A DNA stretch of 64,000 bases, from contig NZ_CP006877.1 in assembly GCF_000816845.1 (NCBI RefSeq), forward strand, positions 935,501-999,500, read 5' to 3'. How positions within the stretch are numbered: position 1 is the stretch's first letter; each line of letters opens with the position of its first letter. This document shows positions 51,120-61,145 of this stretch, piece by piece. The notes below the pieces were generated by a model. That model was not told the DNA's origin, made no database searches, and saw nothing but the letters and a program-made list of their open reading frames with translations. The translations under genes were made by a program, and so were the position numbers. The DNA is from Rhizobium gallicum bv. gallicum R602sp. Its GTDB lineage: Bacteria > Pseudomonadota > Alphaproteobacteria > Rhizobiales > Rhizobiaceae.

Positions 51120-53036
51120 TCAGCCCGCAACCCCCACGGCTGCGCCGTGGCCGAGTGTCCGGAAAACCGTTGAAACGATGCCTGCGCGGTCGAGGCCGGC
51201 ATGGGCGTTCATCACCTCTGGTTTCGCCTGCTCCATCCAGATATCGGGCATGGTGAGCGAGCGGACCTTCAGGCCGCTTTCGAGCAGACCTTCCATCGCG
51301 AGGAAATGCAGCACATGACTGCCAAAGCCGCCGATGGCGCCTTCTTCGACGGTGATCAGCATTTCGTGGTGGCGGGCGAGCTGGCGGATCAGGCCGTGGT
51401 CCAGCGGCTTGGCGAAGCGCGCATCGGCAACCGTGGTCGAAAGGCCGGCAGCTTCAAGATCTTCGGCCGCAAGCATGCAGTCCGCGAGCCGCGAGCCGAA
51501 GGAGAGCAGCGCAACCTTGGTGCCTTCCTTGACAATGCGGCCCTTGCCGATCTGCAGGATTTCGCCGCGCGCCGGCATCTCGACGCCGACACCTTCGCCG
51601 CGCGGATAACGGAATGAAATCGGGCCGGCGTCATAAGCCGCCGCCGTACGAACCATGTGCTTCAGTTCCGCCTCGTCGGCCGCAGCCATGACGACGAAGC
51701 CGGGAAGCGTCGCAAGGAATGTCGTGTCGAACGAGCCCGCATGCGTCGGGCCGTCGGCGCCGACGAAACCAGCGCGGTCGATCGGGAAACGGACCGGCAG
51801 GCCCTGGATTGCGACATCGTGGACGACCTGGTCGTAGGCGCGCTGCAAGAAGGTGGAATAGAGCGCCGCAAACGGCTTGTAACCCTCGGTGGCGAGGCCG
51901 GCCGCGAAGGTGACGGCATGCTGCTCGGCGATGCCGACATCGAAACAGCGCGCAGGGAAGACTTCGGCAAGCTTGTCCAGGCCGGTGCCGTTCGGCATGG
52001 CCGCCGTGATGCCGACGATCTTGTCGTCGAGCGTTGCCTCCTGCACCAGCGCCTCGGCGAAGACGCTCGTATAGCTCGGCGCGTTTGGCTTCACCTTGGC
52101 CTGCGCCCCTGTGATGACGTCGAACTTGTTGACGCCGTGGTACTTGTCGGCGGCGGCTTCGGCAGGCGGATAACCCTTGCCCTTCTGCGTGACGACGTGG
52201 ATCAGCACCGGACCCTCGGCGTTGTCGCGCACATTGCGCAGCACGGGGAGCAGATGCTCGAAGGAATGACCATCGATCGGGCCGATGTGGTAGAAGCCCA
52301 TTTCCTCGAACATGGTGCCGCCGGTGACGTAGCCTCGCGCATGCTCGACGGCGCGGGTGAGCGCCCGGTCGACTTTCTTGCCGAGATAAGCCGTCAGTTT
52401 CTTGCCGAAATCGCGAAAGCCCATATAGGTCCGTCCGGAGGCGAGGCGGGCGAGATAGGCGCTCATGGCACCCGTCGGCGGGGCAATCGACATATCGTTG
52501 TCGTTGAGGATGACGATGAGCCTTGCATCGAGCGCGCCGGCATTGTTCAGCGCCTCGTAAGCCATGCCGGCCGACATGGCGCCGTCGCCGATGACGGCAA
52601 TCACGCGTCGGTCTGTCTTGCTGAGTTCCGCGGCGACTGCCATGCCGAGACCCGCGGAAATCGAGGTCGATGAGTGCGCAGCCCCGAAGGGATCGTATTC
52701 GCTCTCGGCGCGCCGCGTGAACCCGGAAAGGCCGCCTTCCTGACGCAGCGTGCGGATCCGCTCGCGGCGGCCGGTAAGGATCTTGTGCGGATAACACTGG
52801 TGGCCGACGTCGAAGATCAACCGATCCCCGGGCGTATCGAAGACACTGTGGATGGCGATCGTCAGTTCGACGACGCCGAGACCCGCGCCCAGATGTCCGC
52901 CGGTGCGCGAGACCGCGTCGATCATCTCGTCTCGGACTTCGCGCGCAAGCTGCGGCAGGTCACGATCCTCGAGCTTGCGCAGGTCGGCGGGATATTTGAC
53001 CTGGTCGAGCAGCGGGGTTTTCGGCTGATGTGTCAC
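51120..53036 (-). CDS. dxs: 1-deoxy-D-xylulose-5-phosphate synthase
   Basis: 638 residues from GTG 53036. Thiamine diphosphate enzyme that joins pyruvate and glyceraldehyde-3-phosphate, the entry step of the MEP pathway. Seen: [37 protein letters not shown], the ThDP motif [33 protein letters not shown], and in the transketolase Pyr domain [20 protein letters not shown] with the catalytic Glu. The C-terminal domain has [15 protein letters not shown]. The ribosome binding site is weak. The MEP kinase gene ispE is in the same window. A pirin gene lies 101 bases upstream on the same strand. Confidence 0.96.
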   Translation of the reverse strand: MTHQPKTPLLDQVKYPADLRKLEDRDLPQLAREVRDEMIDAVSRTGGHLGAGLGVVELTIAIHSVFDTPGDRLIFDVGHQCYPHKILTGRRERIRTLRQEGGLSGFTRRAESEYDPFGAAHSSTSISAGLGMAVAAELSKTDRRVIAVIGDGAMSAGMAYEALNNAGALDARLIVILNDNDMSIAPPTGAMSAYLARLASGRTYMGFRDFGKKLTAYLGKKVDRALTRAVEHARGYVTGGTMFEEMGFYHIGPIDGHSFEHLLPVLRNVRDNAEGPVLIHVVTQKGKGYPPAEAAADKYHGVNKFDVITGAQAKVKPNAPSYTSVFAEALVQEATLDDKIVGITAAMPNGTGLDKLAEVFPARCFDVGIAEQHAVTFAAGLATEGYKPFAALYSTFLQRAYDQVVHDVAIQGLPVRFPIDRAGFVGADGPTHAGSFDTTFLATLPGFVVMAAADEAELKHMVRTAAAYDAGPISFRYPRGEGVGVEMPARGEILQIGKGRIVKEGTKVALLSFGSRLADCMLAAEDLEAAGLSTTVADARFAKPLDHGLIRQLARHHEMLITVEEGAIGGFGSHVLHFLAMEGLLESGLKVRSLTMPDIWMEQAKPEVMNAHAGLDRAGIVSTVFRTLGHGAAVGVAG

Positions 53037-53137
53037 GGGCGGGAGCTCTTTCTTATGGTTCTTGCTTTGCTTATTCGATTAGATTGCGGCAAAACAAGTG
53101 CATTTCAAGAACCGCAACCCCATAATTCTAAAGGAGT

Positions 53138-54061
53138 TCATCCTTCAGGCAAAGGCACGAATTCCTCTTCGTCCCCCGGAACGATGTCGAAGCGGCCGGT
53201 GCGCCATTCCTCCTTCGCCTTCTCGATACGCTCCTTGGAGGAGGAAACGAAGTTCCACCAGATGTACCGCTTCGAATTCAGCGCCGCACCCCCAAAGAGC
53301 ATCAGATGACAGCCCGCAGGACCTGCCTCAAGGGTGATCGCGTCACCTGGCCGGAAGACGAGCAGCTGATCCGCGGCAAAGCGGTCGCCGGCGATGATGA
53401 CTTCGCCCGAAAGCACATAGGCTGCGCGCTCTTCATGCGCCGCGCCGAAGGGGAACCTGGCGCCCGGTTCAATATCGAGGTCGGCATAGAGCGTGTCCGA
53501 AAACACCTTGACCGGCGACGTCATGCCTTCGAAGGAGCCGATGACGACGCGCCCTCTGACGCCACGTTCATTGATCAGCGGCATCTCGCTTTTTTCCGTA
53601 TGGGCAAAGCAGGGGTCGATTTCTTCCTTGTCGTCCGGCAGTGCCAGCCAGGTCTGCAGGCCCGACATCAGCAGCGGGTGACCACGCAGATTGTCGGGCG
53701 TGCGCTCCGAATGCACAATGCCGCGTCCGGCCGTCATCAGGTTGATGTCGCCGGGCCGTATCACCTTCTCGGTACCAAGACTGTCCATATGCCGGATTTC
53801 GCCATCGAAAAGGTAGGTGACTGTCGACAATCCGATATGCGGATGCGGCTTCACATCGAGCGCCTCGCCGGGCTTGAGAATCGCCGGTCCCATCCGGTCG
53901 AAAAAGATGAACGGCCCCACCAGCCGCCGCTGCCGCGTCGGAAGCGCCCGACGCACCTGAAAACCGCCGATATCGCTGGTGCGCGGAATGATTAGATTCT
54001 CAATGGCGTCGCAGGCGAACGCGTCACCGGGCAGCGGGTCTTTACCGGGGAAGAAGGACAT
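53138..54061 (-). CDS. Pirin family protein
   Basis: 307 residues. Bicupin: N-terminal pirin domain with the metal-binding histidines in VKPHPHIGLSTVTYLFDGEI, then the His in GRGIVHSE and a matching Glu. The C-terminal cupin region (FGAAHEERAAYVLSGEVIIA) is followed by KRYIWWNFVSSSKERIEKAK, typical of the family. Some bacterial pirins are quercetin dioxygenases, others bind enzyme partners; no evidence decides here. It sits between dxs and an SDR gene on the same strand. Confidence 0.9.
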   Translation of the reverse strand: MSFFPGKDPLPGDAFACDAIENLIIPRTSDIGGFQVRRALPTRQRRLVGPFIFFDRMGPAILKPGEALDVKPHPHIGLSTVTYLFDGEIRHMDSLGTEKVIRPGDINLMTAGRGIVHSERTPDNLRGHPLLMSGLQTWLALPDDKEEIDPCFAHTEKSEMPLINERGVRGRVVIGSFEGMTSPVKVFSDTLYADLDIEPGARFPFGAAHEERAAYVLSGEVIIAGDRFAADQLLVFRPGDAITLEAGPAGCHLMLFGGAALNSKRYIWWNFVSSSKERIEKAKEEWRTGRFDIVPGDEEEFVPLPEG

Positions 54062-54133
54062 ATCGGTTCTCCGAGCACGAGGGCGCGACCAGCAATAGCG
54101 CCTGGAGGGCCGCCGCGAAAGGGTTCATGTTCG

Positions 54134-54901
54134 TCAGATGGCTGTGAAGCCGTTATCGACGAAGAGATGGGCGCCGTTGACGAAGCTGGATTCGTCGCTC
54201 GCCAAATAGAGCGCCGCCCTCGCCACGTCTTCCGGCTCACCGATCCTCCCCTGCTGCGCAGCAATCGCGGCGTCGGAAACATCGACCCCAAAGGCCTGTA
54301 AGTCGGCCACCTCACGAAGGCCGTGCGGCGTGCGGATGAAGCCGGGGCAGACAGCATTGCAGCGGATGTTGCGGTCGCGGAATTCTACCGCAATCGCTCG
54401 CGCGAACATATGCACTGCGCCCTTGGTCGTGTCATAGAGCACTTCCATCGGCGTTGCGGCAACGGCGGAGATGGACGAGGTACAGACGATCGATCCGCCG
54501 CCTGCCGAAATCATCTTCGGCAACACGGCCTTTGTCATCAGGAACATCGAGCGCACGTTGACGGCATGCAGCCAATCCCATTCCTCAAGCGTCGTTTCAA
54601 GGAACGGCTTGATGACGATGGTGCCTGCATGATTGAAGAGCACGGTAACGGCGCCATAGCGCTCCTCGATACCGGCAACGGCCGTGTTCACCGCTTTCTC
54701 GTCGGAAACGTCGGCAACCCAGTAATCCGCTTCACCGCCTGCATCCCGGATGGCCGTGGCGGTCTGCGCCGCCGCCTCGCCATTGCGGTCTATGATCGCG
54801 ACACGAGCGCCTTCGGCCGCAAACAGCTTTGACGCTGCGCCGCCCATGCCGGTCGCACCGCCTGAGATGATGGCAACCTTGCTCTTCAGCCTATCCGTCA
54901 T
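54134..54901 (-). CDS. Short-chain dehydrogenase/reductase
   Basis: 255 residues from ATG 54901 (AAAGGGAAC upstream); the longer frame to 55087 lies over xseB and is rejected. Classical SDR: the cofactor motif is ISGGATGMGGA (Ser instead of the usual Thr at the start of TGxxxGxG), DVSDEKAV, NHAGT, catalytic Ser in CTSSIS, and Tyr-X3-Lys in VLYDTTKGAV. NAVCPGFIRTP and the C-terminal VNGAHLFVDNGFTAI are standard. The Asp in IIDRNG at the end of beta-2 predicts NAD over NADP. Substrate unknown. Confidence 0.9.
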   Translation of the reverse strand: MTDRLKSKVAIISGGATGMGGAASKLFAAEGARVAIIDRNGEAAAQTATAIRDAGGEADYWVADVSDEKAVNTAVAGIEERYGAVTVLFNHAGTIVIKPFLETTLEEWDWLHAVNVRSMFLMTKAVLPKMISAGGGSIVCTSSISAVAATPMEVLYDTTKGAVHMFARAIAVEFRDRNIRCNAVCPGFIRTPHGLREVADLQAFGVDVSDAAIAAQQGRIGEPEDVARAALYLASDESSFVNGAHLFVDNGFTAI

Positions 54902-54989
54902 TCTGAACTGTTCCCTTTGCTGTTTGGTGGGGGATGTTAGACTGACGATTTGCTTCCGGCCTGAAGTCTTGGGCAAATGTTTTACGAGC

Positions 54990-55241
54990 TCACGCCCCGT
55001 CCAGCGGCTCCGTGCCCTGCGGTTTGCCGGCGCGGTCGAGCCGGATCTTCTCGATGCGGTTTTCGGCCGCCGAAAGCAGGGTCTCACAATGCTTCTTCAG
55101 CGCTTCGCCGCGCTCGTAGATCTCGATGGATTCATCGAGCGCCACGTCGCCGCGCTCCAGGCGGGCCACGATGCTTTCGAGTTCGGCAACCGCCTTTTCG
55201 AAGGAAAGACCGGAAACCTCCGGCTTGGCGCTGTCAGTCAT
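54990..55241 (-). CDS. xseB: Exodeoxyribonuclease VII small subunit
   Basis: 83 residues from ATG 55241, with AAGGG 6 bases upstream. The complete family pattern is seen: [40 protein letters not shown] then [15 protein letters not shown]. It forms multimers on XseA to make the single-strand exonuclease; xseA is not in the window. It starts two bases after the stop of the deacetylase gene, so the two are coupled, an arrangement common in rhizobia. Confidence 0.95.
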   Translation of the reverse strand: MTDSAKPEVSGLSFEKAVAELESIVARLERGDVALDESIEIYERGEALKKHCETLLSAAENRIEKIRLDRAGKPQGTEPLDGA

Positions 55242-55243
55242 AC

Positions 55244-56179
<936 letters not shown>

Positions 56180-56341
56180 GCGGAAACTCTTATCGCTTGC
56201 CCCAGTCATGATCCACAGCAGATGGTGCAAATGCCGGCAATTTCAACATACGCGCGGTGTCGTGCCCATGTCAGCTCCACCGTTTACTTCGGCCTGTGTC
56301 GCCATTAGTCTTTCAGCAGGGAAATGAGGATAGGCAGGCAG

Positions 56342-56743
56342 ATGGCAAAATCAGCGCGCTCGAACGTAGCGGAAATACGCGTGCCGTTTCGGGATGTCGA
56401 CATGCATGGTGAGATGTTCATCTCGTCCTATATTTCCTATGCCGAATCCGTACTTGCAAATTTCTGGCTGACGCGGCCGGAAGTGGAAGGCGAGCCAATT
56501 TATACTGCAAGCAAGATTTCCTGCATCCTGCACCGGCCCTTGCACTACGACGAACTGATGGAATTCACGACTGCGGTCGACAAGATCGGCGTTCGCTCCG
56601 TCGGCTTTCTGATTGCCGTCGAGGCAGAAGGCGAACGCGCCGCCGAGGTCGAGATCATCTGGCAGGCGCGCAATCGCGAAGACCTGTCGCCGGCCGCGCT
56701 CCCTGAAGAAACGCGCGACTGGCTTTACACCTTCGTTGATTAG
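56342..56743 (+). CDS. Acyl-CoA thioesterase (4-hydroxybenzoyl-CoA thioesterase hot-dog fold)
   Basis: 133 residues from ATG 56342 (ATG 56324 possible). Hot-dog fold: VPFRDVDMHGEMFISSYISY carries the catalytic Asp and the conserved His-Gly, followed by the long central helix region and LHRPLHYDELMEF, then the beta strands VGFLIAVEAEGERAAEVEII. The single domain works as a dimer or tetramer. The YbgC/4HBT subgroup hydrolyses short acyl- or aromatic-CoA esters. It is divergent from the deacetylase and convergent with bioY. Confidence 0.88.
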   Translation: MAKSARSNVAEIRVPFRDVDMHGEMFISSYISYAESVLANFWLTRPEVEGEPIYTASKISCILHRPLHYDELMEFTTAVDKIGVRSVGFLIAVEAEGERAAEVEIIWQARNREDLSPAALPEETRDWLYTFVD

Positions 56744-56752
56744 GCTCCAAAC

Positions 56753-57316
56753 CTAAGCACGTGCAGGCAGCAGCGGATAGCCGACCATGACGGCGCGGCC
56801 GGCGAGCGCTGCGACGAACGCCTTGATGACATCGCCGGGGACGAAGGCCATCGAGCCGACGAACGCCTGTTGCAGGCCGACGCCGGCAGCGACCACGAGA
56901 TAGGCGATCCCGAAAGCATAGAGAACGATGATGCCGCCGATCGCAGATGCGAGGAAGAAGCCGACCGTCTGCACGAGGCCGGACTGCTCGGCCCTCACCA
57001 GGCGCTCGGCGACATAGCCGGTGACGGAGGCGGCAAAGAGCCAACCGATGAGGAAACCGGTCGTCGGTGCGGCAAATGCCGCAAGGCCGCCGCGGCCGCC
57101 TGAAAGCACCGGAAGGCCGATCGCAACGAGAACAAGCACGATCAGCACGGCGATCGCGCCGCGGCGCGCGCCGAGCACGACGCCTGCCATCATGACGCCA
57201 AGCGACTGCGCGGTGATCGGCACCGGAATGAAGCCGAGCGTGATCGGCGGCAGAATGCCGAGCGCCACGATGATTGCGGCAAAGAGGGCTGAGAGAACGA
57301 GGTCGCGGGTGCTCAT
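56753..57316 (-). CDS. bioY: Biotin transporter BioY (ECF transporter S component)
   Basis: 187 residues from ATG 57316; ATG 57319 is adjacent, but spacing to GGAG favours the second. Six membrane helices with the BioY signature GGRGGLAAFAAPTTGFLIGW and GVGLQQAFVGSMAFVPGDVI. It binds biotin and works with the energising module BioMN, encoded immediately upstream. Rhizobia often depend on external biotin for growth in the rhizosphere, and bioMNY is known from Rhizobium etli. Confidence 0.95.
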   Translation of the reverse strand: MSTRDLVLSALFAAIIVALGILPPITLGFIPVPITAQSLGVMMAGVVLGARRGAIAVLIVLVLVAIGLPVLSGGRGGLAAFAAPTTGFLIGWLFAASVTGYVAERLVRAEQSGLVQTVGFFLASAIGGIIVLYAFGIAYLVVAAGVGLQQAFVGSMAFVPGDVIKAFVAALAGRAVMVGYPLLPARA

Positions 57317-57340
57317 CATGGGCTCCGTGTTTACAGAATG

Positions 57341-57949
57341 TTAACTCACATGCCGCCGAACGCCGCGCGCGTCAATCGCTGCGGCAATATTATCCGCATC
57401 TCTGAGCGTGAGGATGATCAACGGCGCAAGCACGGTGACGGGCCGCAACTTAATGCCGCGGGCTGCATGCGCCTCCTTGATCGCCTGGTAGCGGCCAAGG
57501 ATTTCCGGCACGAAACGGACGACGAGGCCGACCGCAAGTCCGACATCGTTCGCCGCCACCAGGCCGGCCCGCTCCAATGGGCGGGCAAGCAGCGTGATCT
57601 CGTCGATGAACTCGCCGATCGTCGTTGTTGCCGTCACCGCCGCCGCAAAGAGCATCAGCGCCGTCAGCCGCAGCAGCGCCTCGACCGCGCCATGCCAGGG
57701 ATTGAAGGCGAGGCTGAAAAGTGCCACGACGAGAATCGTCAGCAGCACGGGCTTCAGCCGTGCAATCGCCTGCCCGAAAGGCAGGCCGAGGCTGAAATAG
57801 ACGGCCCCTGTTATCAGCACGCCGAGCGAAAGCAGCGGAATGTTGCGGGTGGTGAAGAGAATGACGCCGAGGATCGCGAGAACAAGCAGCTTCGAGCGCG
57901 CCGGAAGCCGGTGCATGATGCTGGTTCCCTCGACATAAAGCGATTGCAT
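57341..57949 (-). CDS. bioN: ECF transporter T component for biotin uptake (BioN)
   Basis: 202 residues. A membrane protein with about five to six helices (LLVLAILGVILFTTRNIPLL, VLLTILVVALFSLAF). The two Ala-Arg-Gly cytoplasmic coupling motifs are present: EAHAARGIKLRP and AAAIDARGVRRH; these transmit ATPase motion to the S component. Its ATG overlaps the bioM stop (TGATG), and bioY follows after 24 bases. It is shorter than typical free-standing EcfT proteins, as expected for BioN. Confidence 0.93.
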   Translation of the reverse strand: MQSLYVEGTSIMHRLPARSKLLVLAILGVILFTTRNIPLLSLGVLITGAVYFSLGLPFGQAIARLKPVLLTILVVALFSLAFNPWHGAVEALLRLTALMLFAAAVTATTTIGEFIDEITLLARPLERAGLVAANDVGLAVGLVVRFVPEILGRYQAIKEAHAARGIKLRPVTVLAPLIILTLRDADNIAAAIDARGVRRHVS

Positions 57950-58623
57950 CAGGCGGCAATCTCCCGGTAGCGCGCGATTGCCTCGGCCGCCGGCGCATCG
58001 GCGGCAAGCCTGCCCTCGTGGAAGAGCAGGACGCGGCCGAAATGCGCGACCAGTTCCAGATCATGGCTGATCACGATGGCGTTTTCAGGCAGGCCCTCGA
58101 TGATCTTCTGCACCAATGCACGATTCTTGAGATCGAGCTGGTTCGTCGGCTCGTCGAGGATCAGGATATCCGGGCCTGTCACCAGAACCGCGCAGAGGGC
58201 GGCGATCTGCAACTCGCCGCCAGAAAGCTCATGCGCCCGGCGCGCTGCCAGATGGGCGGCATCGAAGCGGCCGAGTGCAGCTTCAACCTTCGCCTCGATC
58301 TCGGCCTTCGAGAAGCCGCGGCCCTTCAATCCGAAGGCAATGTCGTCGCGCACGATCGGCAGGATGATCTGGTTCTGCGGCTGCTGGAAGATGAAACCGA
58401 CCTCCGGAAGGGCCGAATGGGAATCGGCCGTGTCCCGCCCATTGACGATCACGCGTCCGGCTGTCGGCTTCGTCAGACCATTGATCAGCCGCGCGAAAGT
58501 GGTCTTTCCCGAACCGTTGAGGCCGATGACGCCGATGCGGTTTTCCGTAAGAGTGAGGGTCAGCGGCGAGAGCGCTTCGCGCGCGCCATAAGTGACTGCA
58601 GCCCCTTCGAAGCGGATCTCCAA
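57949..58623 (-). CDS. bioM: ECF transporter ATPase for biotin uptake (BioM)
   Basis: 224 residues. A complete ABC ATPase: Walker A GLNGSGKTT, Q-loop FIFQQPQNQI, signature LSGGELQIAAL, Walker B ILILDEPTNQLD, and H-loop VISHDLE. A single ATPase serves as a homodimer, as in rhizobial BioMNY. It is the first gene of the bioM-bioN-bioY operon; on the minus strand upstream, TATAGA at about 58657-58662 could be a -10. I could not identify a full BioR operator. Confidence 0.94.
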   Translation of the reverse strand: MEIRFEGAAVTYGAREALSPLTLTLTENRIGVIGLNGSGKTTFARLINGLTKPTAGRVIVNGRDTADSHSALPEVGFIFQQPQNQIILPIVRDDIAFGLKGRGFSKAEIEAKVEAALGRFDAAHLAARRAHELSGGELQIAALCAVLVTGPDILILDEPTNQLDLKNRALVQKIIEGLPENAIVISHDLELVAHFGRVLLFHEGRLAADAPAAEAIARYREIAA

Positions 58624-58721
58624 ATCATTCCCCTGTCACAATCCGATGCTGCTTCTATAGCCGCAGCGTCAAAAGTGCAAAACCGGGTGGCTAGGAACAT
58701 TTTCCCGAATATGATGTGCCC

Positions 58722-59912
58722 ATGACGAATCTCTTGTCGAACAGCGATGCCCGCCGCGTCTTCCTCGCCAAACAGGGCCTCAGCTCTGCGCCGAACCGCG
58801 CCCTGACCAAGGCCGGGCTGCTGCAGCTGATCCATAACATCGGTTTCGTGCAGGTGGATAGCATCCAGACGGTGGAGCGGGCGCATCACCAGATCCTCTT
58901 TTCCCGCAACCAGACATACAGACGCGAACACCTGACCGCGCTCCTGGAGAAGGACGGCGCGCTGTTCGAACATTGGACGCACGACGCCTCCATCCTGCCG
59001 AGCGCCTTTTTCAAATACTGGAAGCACAAATTCCGGCACCAGGAAGAGGTGCTCGTCGAGCGCTGGCGCAAATGGCGCGGCGAGGGTTTCGAGCATGCCT
59101 TCGACGAGACCTACGAGCGCGTGGCGCGCGACGGCGCGATCATGGCGCGCGAGATCAAGGCCGACGGACACACCTCGGGCGGCTGGTGGAACTGGCATCC
59201 TAATAAGACCGCGCTCGAATATTTCTGGCACACCGGCAAGTTCGCCATCGCCGGCCGCTCCAATTTCCAGAAGATCTATGATCTGGTCGAGCGTGTCATC
59301 CCCGCCGAATTCCGCGATCCGGAAGTAAGCCGGGAGGAGTTTGTCGATTGGGCGTGCCGCAGCGCGTTGAAACGGCTCGGTTTTGCGACACACGGCGAAA
59401 TCGCCGCCTTTTGGAATCTGCTGTCGCCGGACGAGGCCAAGGCCTGGGTTTCAACCCATCGCGACGAGCTGACCGAGATCCTGATCGAACCGGCGCTCGG
59501 CGGCAAGCCGCGCCCCTCCTGGGCCTTTGCGGATTTCCTTTCGACGCTGGATGGCTATCTCGAGGCTCCGGCGCGCATTCGCGTCTTGAGCCCCTTCGAT
59601 CCGACGATCCGCGACCGCAACCGCACCGAACGCCTGTTCGGCTTTTTCTACCGCATCGAGGTTTTCGTACCTGAGCCGAAGCGCGAATACGGCTATTACG
59701 TCTTTCCGCTGCTCGAAGGTGACAAACTCATCGGCCGCATCGACATGAAGGCCGACCGCAAGAAGGGGACGCTGGATGTGAAGCGGCTATGGCTGGAGCC
59801 CGGCGTGAAGGCTTCTGCGGGGCGGATGGAGAGGCTGCGCGCGGAACTGGAGCGCGTGGCGAAGTTTGCGGGGGTGGAGAAGGTTGTGTTTCTCATGGGG
59901 TGGAGGGGTTAG
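58722..59912 (+). CDS. YcaQ/AlkX-family winged-helix DNA glycosylase-like protein
   Basis: 396 residues from ATG 58722 (GTG 58716 possible). HTH_42/YcaQ domain: LSNSDARRVFLAKQGL, LLQLIHNIGFVQVDSIQTVE, LFEHWTHDASILPSAFF with the His-Thr-His-Asp segment aligned to the glycosylase catalytic region, then WACRSALKRLGFATHGEIAA and the C-terminal RVLSPFDPTIRDRNRTERLF. E. coli YcaQ (AlkX) unhooks interstrand crosslinks by base excision. No damage-type operator is found upstream, and the gene is divergent from bioM. Function by family only. Confidence 0.85.
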   Translation: MTNLLSNSDARRVFLAKQGLSSAPNRALTKAGLLQLIHNIGFVQVDSIQTVERAHHQILFSRNQTYRREHLTALLEKDGALFEHWTHDASILPSAFFKYWKHKFRHQEEVLVERWRKWRGEGFEHAFDETYERVARDGAIMAREIKADGHTSGGWWNWHPNKTALEYFWHTGKFAIAGRSNFQKIYDLVERVIPAEFRDPEVSREEFVDWACRSALKRLGFATHGEIAAFWNLLSPDEAKAWVSTHRDELTEILIEPALGGKPRPSWAFADFLSTLDGYLEAPARIRVLSPFDPTIRDRNRTERLFGFFYRIEVFVPEPKREYGYYVFPLLEGDKLIGRIDMKADRKKGTLDVKRLWLEPGVKASAGRMERLRAELERVAKFAGVEKVVFLMGWRG

Positions 59913-59920
59913 CCGCGTGT

Positions 59921-60026
59921 CTCTTCTCCCCAGCGGGGAGAGGTGCCGGAGCCTAGCTTACGAGATTGTCGGAACGCTCCTCTCATCCGGCGCGGCGGGC
60001 TGCCTTTCTCCCGGGGGCAGAAGGGA
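59921..60026. repeat. Rhizobial intergenic palindromic repeat (copy 2)
   Basis: CTCTTCTCCCCAGCGGGGAG and AGGTGCC on the left, CTCATCCGGCGCGGCGGGCT in the middle, and CCTTTCTCCCGGGGGCAGAA on the right. The two ends are inverted copies of the same CTTCTCCCC/GGGGAGAAG word seen in the tex upstream repeat. It fills the gap between the convergent YcaQ-like and ribB genes and may act as a processing or termination structure. Confidence 0.6.
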
Positions 60027-60031
60027 ACCTC

Positions 60032-61135
60032 TCACCAAATCTCCGTCTTTGAAATCTTGATTCCAAATCCCTCCAGCCCGACATAGTGTCGCTCGCGGCT
60101 GGTGAGGAGCCTGATCGAACTGACGCCGAGGTCTTTCAGGATCTGCGCGCCCAAGCCGATTTCCAGCCATTCGCTTTCGCGGCTCTTGGCTTCGGCGTGG
60201 GCTTCGCGTCCCTGGCTGCGGGCCTTGCGGCCGTTGTCGTAGTGGCCCACGCCCACGGAGCCTTCGCGGAGGTATACGATGATGCCGCGGCCTTCCTCGG
60301 CGATTTTCTGCATATAGTGGTCGACCGGGCTTTTCTTGCCGAAGAGGTCCTCGGCGACATTTTCCGGGTGCAGGCGCACTGGGATGTCGATGCCGTCGCG
60401 TATATCGCCGAAGACGACGGCGAGGTGCTGCATCGGATCCCAGGGGAGCGAGTAGGTGTGCGCCTTGGCTTTGCCGAACGGCGTCTCGATATCGAAGCTG
60501 GCGCCGAGTTCGATCAATGTTTCCTTGCGCTGGCGATAGGCGATGAGGTCTGCGACCGAGACGAGCTTCAGCCCATGCTTTTCGGCAAAATCGATGACCT
60601 GCGGCCCGCGCGTCACCGTGCCGTCGTCATTAACGAGCTCGCTGATGACGCCGATCAGCGGCAGTCCGGCGAGCCTGCAGAGATCCACGGCCGCTTCCGT
60701 ATGGCCGGAGCGCATCAGAACGCCGCCTTCGCGGGCAACGAGTGGAAAGATGTGGCCGGGCCGGACGAAATCGCTTGCACCGACATTCGGATTGGCGAGA
60801 TTGCGCACCGTCAGCGTGCGGTCGTCGGCGGAAATGCCGGTCGTCGTGCCGTGCTTGAAATCGACGGACACGGTAAACGCCGTCGTGTGCGCGGAGTCGT
60901 TTTCGGCCACCATGGCGTTGAGGTTCAGTCGCTTCGCCTCTTCTTTCGGCATTGGCGTGCAGACGATGCCGGAGGTATGGCGGACAATGAAGGCCATCTT
61001 TTCCGGTGTGCAATGGACGGCGGCGACGATCAGGTCGCCTTCGTTCTCCCGGTCGTCGTCATCCATGACGACGACGATTTCGCCGGCCTCGAAGGCCCGG
61101 ATGGCATCGACGACACGCTTCTGGTCATAAGGCAT
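60032..61135 (-). CDS. ribB: 3,4-dihydroxy-2-butanone-4-phosphate synthase with degenerate GTP cyclohydrolase II-like domain (RibBX-like)
   Basis: 367 residues. The N-terminal RibB domain (about 1-200) is intact: VVMDDDDRENEGDLIVAA (Mg and substrate acidic residues), TPMPKEEAKRLNL, DFVRPGHIFPLVAREGGVL, GHTEAAVDLCRLAG. The C-terminal RibA-like domain keeps IAEEGRGIIVYLREGS and YVGLEGFGI, but the Zn-binding Cys triad of GTP cyclohydrolase II is absent (the region reads RLHPENVAEDLFGKKSPVDH). It should therefore make only the four-carbon riboflavin precursor; another RibA is needed. It lies 10 bases after aroC; there is no FMN riboswitch directly upstream. Confidence 0.92.
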   Translation of the reverse strand: MPYDQKRVVDAIRAFEAGEIVVVMDDDDRENEGDLIVAAVHCTPEKMAFIVRHTSGIVCTPMPKEEAKRLNLNAMVAENDSAHTTAFTVSVDFKHGTTTGISADDRTLTVRNLANPNVGASDFVRPGHIFPLVAREGGVLMRSGHTEAAVDLCRLAGLPLIGVISELVNDDGTVTRGPQVIDFAEKHGLKLVSVADLIAYRQRKETLIELGASFDIETPFGKAKAHTYSLPWDPMQHLAVVFGDIRDGIDIPVRLHPENVAEDLFGKKSPVDHYMQKIAEEGRGIIVYLREGSVGVGHYDNGRKARSQGREAHAEAKSRESEWLEIGLGAQILKDLGVSSIRLLTSRERHYVGLEGFGIKISKTEIW

Positions 61136-61145
61136 GGGACAGTTC

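Noticed and set aside
58650..58670. Possible BioR operator upstream of bioM
   Set aside because: Only the six-base core TATAGA matches; the palindromic rest of the TTATCTATAA-type site is missing.
58681..58721. GGAAC at the YcaQ-like gene start considered as an EcfG or LexA site
   Set aside because: No CGTT at 16-17 bases, and the second GAAC half of a LexA box is absent.
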